From NCBI GenBank assembly GCA_027382625.1, contig JAJKFJ010021780.1, positions 1-64,000 of the forward strand: DNA of 64,000 bases, read 5' to 3'. Of this stretch, positions 1-9,239 are shown in pieces; the stretch's first letter is position 1, and each line of letters starts with the position of its first letter. The translations under genes were made by a program, and so were the position numbers. The notes below the pieces were generated by a model. That model ran no database searches, was not told where the DNA came from, and saw only the letters and a list, made by a program, of their open reading frames with translations. The DNA is from Tetmemena sp. SeJ-2015. Taxonomy: Eukaryota; Ciliophora; Spirotrichea; Sporadotrichida; Oxytrichidae.

Positions 1-2021
1 GCTCGATTTGTTTTGTCCAAGTAATCTTATTGGAGATGCTTGGGAAGTCTCTAATCTGACTGGGGATGTTGTTCTATTCTAAACCTCCTTCCGAAAGCAG
101 CTTCTCCTTTAGCACTTGGTTTCCCTTTCTTGACTTGAAGCAGAAACTGATTCTAATACTCCGGGAATAGCTCCCTTTATTCTGGGCCTGCTAAAGAGGG
201 CTTAAAGCCGCTGAACCCCTTTGAACATCTCACTTGCATTTGCAGCTGGGGCCCAGTTTTCTCTGAGAGCAGCTGTGATCTGGACTCAACCTTGTCGATC
301 TTGTTTCATAGGCTTTCTTGGTCATGTCCCACTGCTCCTGTCCTTCCTTGGAGACATCGAGCACGTTAATGTTAAAGGAAGAGTGAGAAAGCTTCGTTGA
401 TGTCGTTGAGAGCCTGCCCCTTCGAAGTTTCTGGACCTTGGCCTGAGCTTTAAGCGCCATCTCCAACTGCTATGCCAGAATTAAGAAGTAAAATTTTCTT
501 TGTTGAGGGTCTTGGAGATGATCTGCTTAAGTTTTGATGGTGGTGTCTAAAGGTGATGATGTTTTCAATTCTCTCTCTAAGAGGGCCTCTTTCGAGATTG
601 AGGATTTGGGAATTCCCTCTTGTCCTTCATCCTGGTTGTCTGTTGTCTGATCTGGTCTTTGAAGCCCTTGAGGTTGTCCTGCCACACTGAGAACACCTTT
701 TCACATCTCTAGAGATCTCCTTCTTGAAGTCGTTTGGTCGAGCAGCATGATGTTGTAGTTGCTAAGCACCTTGAGAAATTGGTTGTTCAAGTCTCTGAAA
801 CGCCTCAATGAGTTGCAGGCTCTGGGGATAGGAAAAGGAGCCCTTGATACTTAATTTTTTTTCTTTCTTAAGCTGACTGAAGATGGAGTCCACTGCCTTT
901 GAAAGGGTTTCCCAGGTCATTGGAGGACAAGAGTTGGTTAATGGGGAAAATCTCTTAGCACCTTTTATAGGATTTAGCAGTCTTGAGTTTTGGGGTTTTA
1001 GCTCAGTATCATGGGTGAAGGTGAACACAGTTTTTGGATTTGGTTTGCCTTTCTGCAGAAGGGGGAGAGTCATCTTGACTTCGGCCTTTCCAAGTTGCTC
1101 CTTAAAATTTAGTGAGTGATCTCTCGAGGGAGAGCCAGAAGTTGATCTCCTGCAAGGCTGAGCCGTTGAGGGGTCGTGACTGAGCTGAGTGACCTTTCTG
1201 ATGTCTCTGTACCACTGGTCCACGCACTTCTTAAGTCTATTGAGGAAGGCATCTCCTTTGGCGTCATCGAAGTTTTTTTCTTTTTTACCCTTTTATTTTT
1301 TTAAAAAGGTTTTTTAATTTTTCCAATTTTTCCCACCTTCAGCTGCATCAGGTTCTTTTGCACCAATTCAAGTCCTGAGGAGGTGCTTCCCTTGCCTTTA
1401 TCATCAGCACCGCTCTGTTAACCTGACTTGGTGTAGGTGTTGAAGAGAGGCACGAGTGAGTACTCTACGTAGGTGGAGGCAAGCTCAAAGATATTGGAGT
1501 CTTCTCCGATGAATCCTAAGTTGAGGATTTGGAGTTGAGAAGAGAGATGTCTCGCTACTTCTCCCTGGGGCTTGAGTTCAAGAGTCTGGTAGCTTTCTCT
1601 CTTGAGGAAGGCGATTGTGTGAGCAGTTTGGCCCATGTATGACACTTTGAGTGAGAATCTTAGTTCAATAGGTCTGAAAGGGTCATCGAGATCACCTGAG
1701 TTTCCATCCTGCAACAAGTTCTGAGGATCGGCATCCTTTGCGATAAAATATAAGCTTACTTAGTGAATGAAGGATAGGCTTGCCATCTGCATCTATAAGC
1801 ACTCCAGCTGCAGCCTTATTCTTATCGACTTTTGCGATCAGCAGCGCTCTTTGTTTCTTATCGACCGCAAATTGCTTGAGAGTTGCTTGGTTTAAGGGCT
1901 CATGGAGCTCCTTATAGAAAACATCTTTGTTTACATTCAAAAGTGTGAAGCAAGTCGAGGCCAAGTATTGATTGAGGTACTCGAGGTCCTGTTCTCCTAC
2001 TTAAGCCAACGGCTGCTCCAT
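1..2021 (-). pseudogene. Left palindrome arm: noisy inverted copy of dynein heavy chain N-terminus
   Basis: This minus-strand copy of the dynein tail region at 2620-4766 starts at the equivalent ATG (complement of 2019-2021) and runs off the window at base 1. Recognisable tail segments occur around 1418-1717 and 762-1223. Compared with the right arm it has many homopolymer-type differences, a stretch near 1265-1340 where about 90 coding bases are replaced by A/T runs, and several frame breaks, so it cannot encode a protein as written. It lacks at least two inserts that are present in the right arm (equivalent sites near 1230 and 1025). It may be a real inverted duplicate, or a fold-back or contaminating copy joined during assembly; the error pattern favours the second. 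Confidence 0.75.
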
Positions 2022-2619
2022 TAAATCGCCACCAGCGGTGGCACTAGTACTAGCGTTGACGTCCAGGGACCCCAAACGAAGATAACTTATCAACCATTCT
2101 TATGCGATAGATTGCACAATAGATAGTTTAATGTTAAATTTTTTAAAAAAAATTAAGACTTTTTAAATTTAAATTTTTAAAGGGGGGATACAATAAAATT
2201 TTTTTGGTTTTTAAATTTACACAAAAAAGGAGTGTTGGATCCTTTATTTTTTAAAAAATTTTTTCATGGGGGGAGGTTCCCCCAAATAGAAAAAAGGGGA
2301 ATTAATCCCCCCTTTTCCCCTTTGGGTAATTTTTCACTCTTAATTGGAAATAAATCTGACTAAGAAATAAATATCTCCTCAGAAAGCGGCTGCTTAAAGT
2401 GAGATCTACCCCTTGATTTTAAGAGTGTATAGTCCCTCCACTTTGAGGAAATATTTAAGATTTGAATTTTTAATATCTGTACTTAATTTTTTACTTATCT
2501 AATAAGTAGAGCTATCTATCTATTGTGCAATCTATCGCATAAGAATGGTTGATAAGTTATCTTCGTTGGCGTCCCTGGACGTCAACGCTAGTACTAGTGC
2601 CACCGCTGGTGGCGATTTA

Positions 2620-5600
2620 ATGGAGCAGCCGTTGGCTTAAGTAGGAGAACAGGACCTCGAGTACCTCAATCAATACTTGGCCTCAACTTGCTTCACACTT
2701 TTGAATTTTAAACAAAGATGTTTTCTATAAGGAGCTCCATGAGCCCTTAAACCAAGCAACTCTCAAGCAATTTGCGGTCGATAAGAAACAAAGAGCGCTG
2801 CTGATCGCAAAAGTCGATAAGAATAAGGCTGCAGCTGGAGTGCTTATAGATGCAGATGGCAAGCCCCCCTTTTTTTCGCAAAGGATGCCCATCCTCAGAA
2901 CTTGTTGCAGGATGGAAACTCAGGTGATCTCGATGACCCTTTCAGACCTATTGAACTAAGATTCTCACTCAAAGTGTCATACATGGGCCCAAAATGCTCA
3001 ACAAACGCCTTCCTAAGAGAGAAAGCTACCAGACTCTTGAACTCAAGCCCCAGGGAGAAGTAGCAAAACATCTCTCTTCTTAACTCCAAATCCTCAACTT
3101 AGGATTCATCGGAGAAGAAACCCCCAAAAATTTTTCTTTGAGCTTGCCTCCACCTACGTGGAATACTCACTCGTGCCTCTCTTCAACACCTATACCAAGT
3201 CAGGTTAACAGAGCGGAGCCGATGACAAGGGCAAGGGAAGCACCTCCTCAGGACTTGAATTGGTGCAAAAGAACCTGATGCAGCTGAAGGTGCACCTAGT
3301 GCAGTGCCTCCAAAACTTGGACATTCCAGAAATTGAACTCATGATTGATCCTGACATCATTACAAGAGCAGAATCCGCAAAGCAACAGCAAAGAGAAATG
3401 AAATTACTTATTAAATGAGTGAAGAAGACTTCGATGACGCCAAAGGAGATGCCTTCCTCAATAGACTTAAGATATTGAATATAGGCTTTTCTTTTATTTA
3501 AGAAGTGCGTGGACCAGTGGTACAGAGACATCAGAAAGGTCACTCAGCTCAGTCACGACCCCTCTACAGGCTCAGCCTTGCAGGAGATCAACTTCTGGCT
3601 CTCCCTCGAGAGATCACTCACTCACATCAAGGAGCAACTTGGAAAGGCCGAAGTCAAGATGACTCTCTCCTTACTGCAGCAGGCAAAGCAAATCCAAACT
3701 CAATATACTTAAGTTAATTTAACTGTGTTCACCTTCACCCATGATACTGAGCTCGACACCAAACTCAAGACTGCTCAGTCCTATAACAAGGTGCTAAGAG
3801 ACTTCCCCATTAACCAACTCTTGTCCTCCAATGACCTAGACACCATTTCAAAGGCAGTGGACTCCATCTTCAGTCAGCTTAAGAAGATTGAATATTATAT
3901 ATTTAAGATCAAGTATCAAGACTCCTATCCTATCCCCAGAGCACTGCAACTCATAGAGGCAGTTTCAGAGACTTGAACAACCAGCTGCTCAAGGTGCTTA
4001 GCAACTACAACATCATGCTGCTCGACCACAACGACTTCAAGAAGGAGATCTCTAGAGATGTGAAGTAGGTGTTCTCAGTGTGGCAGGACAACCTCAAGGG
4101 CTTCAAAGACCAGATCAGACAACAGACAACCAGGATGAAGGACAAGAGCGGAATTCAACTCCTCAATCTCGAAAGAGGCCCTCTCAGAGAGAGAATAGAG
4201 AACATCATCACCTTCAGACACCACCATCAGAAACTCAAGCAGATCATCTCCAAGACCCTCAACAAAGAAATATTATTCACTTCTTAATTCTGGCATAGCA
4301 GTTGGAGATGGCGCTTAAAGCTCAGGCCAAGGCTCCAGAAACTTCGAAGAGCAGGCTCTCAACGACATCAACGAAGCGTACTCACTCTTCTTGAACATTA
4401 ACGTGCTCGATGTCTCCAAGGAAGGACAGGAGCAGTGGGACATGACCAAGAAAGCCTATGATAACAAGATCGACAAGGTTGAGTCACAGATCACAGCTGC
4501 TCTCAGAGACAAACTAGCCTCAGCTGCAAATGCAAGTGAGATGTTCAAAGTGTTCAGCGGCTTCAACGCTCTCTTCAGCAGGCCCAGAATAAAGGGAGCT
4601 ATTCAGGAGTATTAGAATCAGTTGCTGCTTCAAGTCAAGAAGGATATCCAAGTGCTAAAGGAGAAGCTGCTTTCGGAAGGAGGCTCAGAGTAGAACAACA
4701 TCCTCAGTCAGATCAGAGACTTCCCAAGCATCTCCAATAAGATCACTTGGACTAAGCAAATCGAGCGCAAGCTCAACATCTACATGGACAGAGTGAGACA
4801 AGTGCTGGGAGACGACTGGGACAAGTATGTCGAAGGAAGAGAACTCAACACCATGGGTGATGCTTTCCAAGCCAAGCTGACTCAAATCCAATAGCATTAC
4901 TACGAGAGTTGGCTGCAGGACATTCAGAACATCAACGTTCAGCAGGAGAAGGATAAGTTTATCTTTGAGATAGAGCACCGCATGAACAAATACGACCTCG
5001 TGCTCAATTTCAACCAGAAGCTGTTTTCTCTCTTCAAGGAGCAAGCAACCTCAAGAGACTCGGATTCAAGCCCACTCTCAGTATCACACTCAAGAGTCAA
5101 GAAGTGCAAAATCTGTACCCACTAGCAACCAGAATTCAAGAGAGCTTGAGGACCTTCCAGTATACCAACTCCAAGGTCAACGACAAGTTCGTGAAGCTTG
5201 TAGCTCAAGTGAAGAATGATGTACAGAATACACTGCTCGAGGGACTGTATCTCAGTTGGAAGCAAGAAGCGAGAGTGGAGCAGTTCTCTAAGAAGCTGGA
5301 AGTAAAGGTGATGGCTTAGAGAACAATAACTTTTATAATTGGCGTTTGAAGATGCAGTATAAGAGTTGATAGAGAAGACTGGGTAGATCGATGAGTTACT
5401 GAACGAACTAGGCCAGAGTGAACTGGTAAAGGAGACTCTGCAGTTGAAGCTGCAAGCCGTGCAGAAGATAGTAGACGACCTGAACTTCAATGACTACAGC
5501 AATTTGGCCATTTGGGTGGAGGAACTAGACCAGCGCATCCAAGGCATCCTGACTCAGAGACTGGAGGAGCTAATTGCCAACTGGGTGAAGGAGTTCAACA

Positions 5601-5665
5601 ACTTCACTGAGAACGGAGGCAAGATGATCAAAGCTAAGACTGTGCTCGGCATCAAGATCCAGAAC
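2620..5665 (+). CDS. Cytoplasmic dynein heavy chain, N-terminal tail portion (IES-interrupted)
   Basis: The encoded stretch matches the N-terminal tail (DHC_N1) of cytoplasmic dynein heavy chains, the motor that walks towards microtubule minus ends. It begins at ATG 2620 (protein start MEQPLAQVGEQD) and covers roughly the first 950 residues: the tail part with a YMGQ-like segment near 2980, and the WDKYVEGRELNTMGD stretch near 4820. It stops being dynein-like at about 5660. The motor domain, about three quarters of the gene, is not downstream; a C-terminal piece lies inverted at 8853-9200. The frame is restored by removing pointer-flanked inserts at 3396-3412, 3467-3497, 3697-3720, 3884-3904 and 5312-5339. 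Corrupted patches remain near 2863-2880 and 3115-3135, and about one base is missing near 5045. Only part of the gene is in the window. Confidence 0.85.
3396..3412 (+). other. IES, pointer AAATGA (17 nt)
   Basis: AAATGA occurs at 3396-3401 and again at 3413-3418. Deleting one copy plus the AT-rich interior shifts the frame back, so that the protein reads REMSEEDFDDAKGDAF without a break. The insert length is not a multiple of three, so it must be removed for the dynein frame to continue. Confidence 0.85.
3467..3497 (+). other. IES, pointer TTAAG (31 nt)
   Basis: TTAAG is present at 3467-3471 and 3498-3502, flanking a T-rich interior. Removal joins NRLK directly to KCVDQWYRD. The left palindrome arm has exactly the joined sequence at about 1229-1234, with a single TTAAG and no insert. 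This independently supports the excision boundary. Confidence 0.93.
3697..3720 (+). other. IES, pointer AACT (24 nt)
   Basis: AACT is repeated at 3697-3700 and 3721-3724. The 24-nt insert keeps the frame, but the left palindrome arm lacks it (around 1023-1030). Its interior is AT-rich, unlike the flanking coding DNA. Confidence 0.85.
3884..3904 (+). other. IES, pointer AAGAT (21 nt)
   Basis: AAGAT is found at 3884-3888 and 3905-3909. Removal gives SQLKKIKYQDSYP. The insert is a multiple of three and reads through as IEYYIFK, so an open frame alone would not reveal it. At the equivalent place the left arm has an A-run instead of a clean junction. Confidence 0.8.
5312..5339 (+). other. IES, pointer TGGC (28 nt)
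   Basis: TGGC flanks an AT-rich insert (5312-5315 and 5340-5343). Excision restores KVMAFEDAVQELIEKTG across what is otherwise a frame break. Confidence 0.88.
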
Positions 5666-5715
5666 TTACTTTTCACATAAACCACAGACTTAAAATAGGT
5701 TTAATAAATTAAGTA

Positions 5716-6813
5716 ATGGAAATTATCTAAAATGAAATTAGAGGCACTTCTATAGTTTTAGTAGTACTGGTTGGACTCCCTGGGAGCGGCAAAAGCACTT
5801 TAGCAAATAAACTCAAAGAATATTATTCTCTCTAAACTGATAATGAAACGGAAGTAGCAATAATAGAATACGACTTGATAGAATAATCTCTGAAGCAGGA
5901 GCAAGGGATGGCTTTATCTGAATACTCTCCAGAGTTATGGCATTAAGCCAGGAGCAAGCTTTTCAAAGAACTGAAGACATAATTCTTAATTTCTAGAATG
6001 AAAGAGACTAGAAAATAGCCAACAATCGTCTTTTGATAATCTTGGATGACAATTTCAACCTACGAAGTATGAGGAAAATATATAATAGATTGGCTATCGC
6101 AAAATAATGCGGCTACCTAGAGCTACATCTTATGTTTTTATCTCTAATGTTCTCCAAAGAAAGCAATAGCTAATAATTTGCTAAGAGAATCAAATAAGAG
6201 AGTACCTGAACTTACTATATAAAAAATGAGTGAGTCACTTCAAGACTCCTCTTATGGACAAAACTTTAGCCTCGTAATTGAATAACAAGTACTTGATAAA
6301 TTTTTCTCTGTTGTCTAAGATTAAGAACAGCAACTGTAAATTTTACTAAAAGATGTTCTAGTAAGAATCTGGAACTGCTAAGTGCCAACCTTATCTAATC
6401 AAACTGGAGATGAAGAGTCTAGGATTTAAATGACTGAAGAACTTAAGAAAAACATTCTATATCAGCTTGATCAGCAGCTGAGGAAGTCATTCAATAAAAT
6501 TATGCAATAGGCAAACACTGAACTAAAATCTAAAGCTAAAAAGGCAAACGATGTCAAGAGAGAGTATTTTGACATTGCAAGTCCATGTAATGTTTATTTT
6601 TTAATAAGAGAGTCCACTCTCAGCCAACAAAATCTTCATATTTTTAATAGTTCCACAGAATAGATAACAGAATCTAGTACAATTTCTCTCGCTCATATCT
6701 AATAAATCTAAAGCATCATAGAAACTAACACTGAATTATTCGAAGCAAATATGCAGCTAGCTATTGAGCCCCTTATACATTATTTTGAGAGCTAGATCAT
6801 GATTTAACTTTGA
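5716..6813 (+). CDS. L-seryl-tRNA(Sec) kinase-like P-loop protein
   Basis: This is likely PSTK, which phosphorylates serine on tRNA(Sec) as the first step from Ser-tRNA(Sec) to selenocysteinyl-tRNA. The N-terminus has a P-loop, GLPGSGKST, about 24 residues in, then an IIEYD strand. After IES removal comes VLDDNFNLRSMRKIYNRLA, which resembles the LDDN...RSMR segment of the PSTK family, and later a PELTIQKM stretch. Start ATG 5716 follows a short AT-rich spacer after the dynein fragment; TGA is at 6811-6813. Two very short IESs (6029-6039 and 6141-6150) account for its frame breaks. The C-terminal third is poorly conserved and Q-rich because TAA/TAG are read as Gln. A related KTI12-type P-loop protein is the main alternative. 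A selenocysteine role would fit a ciliate in which UGA is the only stop. Confidence 0.72.
6029..6039 (+). other. Micro-IES, pointer TCTT (11 nt)
   Basis: TCTT is at 6029-6032 and 6040-6043. Removing 11 nt eliminates an in-frame TGA and gives TIVLDDNFNLRS, the expected motif of the kinase family. Confidence 0.78.
6141..6150 (+). other. Micro-IES, pointer TCTC (10 nt)
   Basis: TCTC is at 6141-6144 and 6151-6154. Removing 10 nt shifts into the frame that stays open for the next 650 bases (LELHLMFLSPKKAIANN). A single-base sequencing error is an alternative explanation. Confidence 0.6.
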
Positions 6814-6982
6814 TTCCTATCTCTAAATCACCTTCTCCCTTGGTGAATTACTTTATTGTGTTTAGTATTAAATAATCATTATGAATTGTAAGTGATGGTT
6901 ATGAGTATAGTTAAAATTGATAGATGAGTGAGTGGCGTAGAATCGCTTCAGTGATATATCAGTAGCGAGTGCAAAAGATATA

Positions 6983-8460
6983 TCAGTGCTCACAAGATTC
7001 CATGATTTTCTGAGCGACAATGTCAGCGAAGGGATCGTCTTGGGGAAGACTCTCGCAAGCCTCCACTATGTATCTCACGTACTTGAGAGCGTACTCTCTA
7101 ATCACTCCGCACTGACTCTCGTAGGCCTTGATGATTTTCCTCAGGCAGTCAAAGTTTCTTGGCAGCACTCCCTTGGGACCATCCTCAGTAACCACTACTT
7201 TGGAGGGTTTAGGATTGAATTGCTTGAAAACGTGATCAGTTTTCATACGGTCATTAAGAGCCTGAGCGATTTCAAGGGTAACCTTAGGGCCTCCCTCTAG
7301 TTTCAAGACTGTATAAAGATGATGGAGGTGGACGTCGTGGGATGAAATTGATGACATGTGTTGCCATTCGATATCCTAATCAGATGGAGTGTAAGGTCCA
7401 AAGCCCTCATCAAAATTTTCATCTTCGTCATCTCCATGAGTGAGTCTGTGGATTTTTGACTTTACGCTCTCAAGGAAGCTAGGAGACTTCTTCTTGGCTT
7501 GGAGTTGAGGAGTATCCAAGTCGAACACACCGATGTAGTTGCCAACTGGCTGCCCTCCAATATTTAGCTAGCCATATTGCTGAACATGAGAAGCTCTTGC
7601 CTTGAAGGTATTGTCTTTAACTAGCTAGAACTATTGATCGAGGGAGATAGTTTTTGCACTAGTTGAGTCGAGTTGTTCCATCCAGGTCACTGAGAAGACA
7701 TCACCAAGGCAAGTCTTCATGTGAGTGCCGTTGACGTAGTCTTGAGGATGGCAGTAAGTTGCTCTGGAGGGTTCGTGAGGATTGGCAGCAGTCATGACGT
7801 AGATATTCCAGTCTTGGGTCAGGATGCCCTCGAACATAGATCCTGAGTAGCAGGCCTCCATATAGATAACAAGCTCCTTGTACATTTTGCTAGTGTACAT
7901 TTGGAAGAGAGTAGCGTTGAAAACATCAGCGTAGAGCTTGTCATTTTCGATGTCTGGGAAATAGATGAAGCCTGGTGCGCCGTGATCCACGAAGTAGACG
8001 AAAACTTTGCTGTTCTCGTCAGACTTCAAGACCTTACCGTTTCCGCCCACCACTCCTGAGGAGTTACCCTTCAGGACGTTAATGAAGTTGTGAGAGTTGC
8101 AAGCCTCACCCTCGTAGTCGATCTTACAGCCAGCATAGATGTCTTCTCCATCAGGCTTGTTGAATAACTGACCTGGGAAAGGATTCTCCTTGGCGTTCAC
8201 AGCGTCGTTGTAAGAGAAAAATATGGACTAGGATAATTTGTGAATGAAGAGAGGAGAATGATTTGCTCCTCAGGGATTCCGTTCTTCCTCATAATATGGT
8301 AGGCGTGACAGACATCAGCGTGGTGTCTGTAATTTGTATAACTCTTGGAGCCAGTGACCAGCACTGCCCAGTGATCTGGCTGAGCAGTCTGAGCTGCAAC
8401 CATTGAAGAAGCTGCTATCCCTAGTAGGACTAGCATGTTTGAGAATTGCGTTCGAAGCAT
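6983..8460 (-). CDS. Legumain-type asparaginyl endopeptidase (peptidase C13)
   Basis: A secreted or lysosomal cysteine protease that cleaves after asparagine. ATG at 8458-8460 opens a hydrophobic signal peptide (about 22 residues, [20 protein letters not shown]). The mature enzyme begins at [21 protein letters not shown]. The catalytic histidine lies in [11 protein letters not shown] and the catalytic cysteine in [12 protein letters not shown], in the usual order and spacing. The C-terminal prodomain-like part continues to TGA at 6983-6985. One 35-nt IES at 8212-8246 interrupts the segment between QIILLS and [11 protein letters not shown]. Length, about 480 residues, is normal for legumain. 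Convergent with the PSTK-like gene, with a 169-nt gap. Confidence 0.95.
8212..8246 (-). other. IES in legumain gene, pointer CTCTT (35 nt)
   Basis: On the plus strand AAGAG stands at 8212-8216 and 8247-8251. Excision on the coding strand yields [14 protein letters not shown], the typical legumain sequence here, and repairs a frameshift. Confidence 0.93.
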
Positions 8461-8852
8461 TCGAGTTTTCTTACTTGGAAAGTAAAGGATTTCTTCCGCC
8501 TTGTAAAATATTATCACTAGAATAAAAGCAATATGCTAAAATGAATTGAATGGATTCGTTGCATATTATAAATCATTAGGTCGATATACTTATATTTGAT
8601 AAGTATGCTGATTCAAAATAAAGTTTGTTAAACTTACCAGCACTAATTAATTTTGCTTTGTCGTACTTTACTTGTTTTATTTAGAAGTGCAGAACTCATA
8701 AACCAACGAACACGATAAGATAGAGGTTGAAGATTTAACATGAAATTAATAAGTGAAGCAAACGATTTCTAAAGTGTTGATGTCTTGTTTCTGCTAATTA
8801 TTGCTTCATCTTTAAAAATAATTGGTTTATCTCTTAATGGATTGAAAGAGAA

Positions 8853-9200
8853 TCACTCTTTGTTCCAGCCGAAGAGAGCGACTCCTCTCTGGTACCAAAT
8901 GTATGAGGGATTCCGTAGGAAGGTACCTTCACTGAGAACAGGAGATTGGTGCGCTGCTTGTTCAAATACACAGGAATCTGAATGTACTCCATGCCCTCAT
9001 CTGGCTTGTCCTCGTCAGCTAGCTTATTAAACACAATCAAATAAGCATTTACTGCTTGTTCTTGTTGACCCACTTCAGATTTGCTCTAGGCATGAAGGAC
9101 TGCAGTGACTCTGACAATCTGATTCTCTCTTCTTCTTTGGAATACTGAGCACCTTCCAAAGAAAGCCCATCCACGATGAAACCGATTATAAGTGCCTTCT
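8853..9200 (-). CDS. Dynein heavy chain, extreme C-terminus (isolated terminal segment)
   Basis: Read on the minus strand this encodes the last hundred or so residues of a dynein heavy chain: GLSLEGAQYSKEEER, then LKWVNKN, IQIPVYLNKQRTNLLFSV and, after one base shift near 8923, PSYIWYQRGVALFGWNKE followed by TGA (8853-8855). The QIPVYLN and WYQRGVALF blocks are hallmarks of the dynein C-terminal domain. A 50-nt IES is at 9005-9054. Nothing upstream (towards 9240) continues the gene, so the preceding segments must lie elsewhere. It may be the 3' end of the same gene whose N-terminus is at 2620-5665 on the other strand, or of another dynein. Confidence 0.8.
9005..9054 (-). other. IES in dynein C-terminus, pointer ACAAGC (50 nt)
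   Basis: The plus-strand repeat is at 9004-9009 and 9054-9059 (GCTTGT). Removal joins VNKNK to PDEGMEYIQIPVYLN in frame and eliminates an in-frame stop. Confidence 0.83.
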
Positions 9201-9239
9201 ATAAAATCTACGTTGCTAGATTTAAATATAAAATTCAAA

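Larger units (their letters stand above)
1..4766. repeat. Large imperfect inverted repeat (palindrome)
   Basis: Bases 1-2125 are the reverse complement of about 2520-4766, arm to arm. The best-matching part is around the start codons, including the AT-rich upstream sequence. The centre (about 2130-2510) is A/T-rich with long homopolymer runs (G6, C5, T7) and weak residual symmetry. The left arm continues beyond the window. The two arms are not equal in quality: homopolymer runs are expanded mainly on the left, while the right arm keeps a nearly continuous dynein frame once its IESs are removed. Confidence 0.9.

Noticed and set aside
883..1119. Open plus-strand frame in the left dynein arm
   Set aside because: It is the antisense of the dynein copy and has no family likeness.
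2130..2510. Palindrome centre as a hairpin-forming functional element or origin
   Set aside because: The centre is full of homopolymer runs and has weak symmetry; a chimeric read turn-around explains it more simply.
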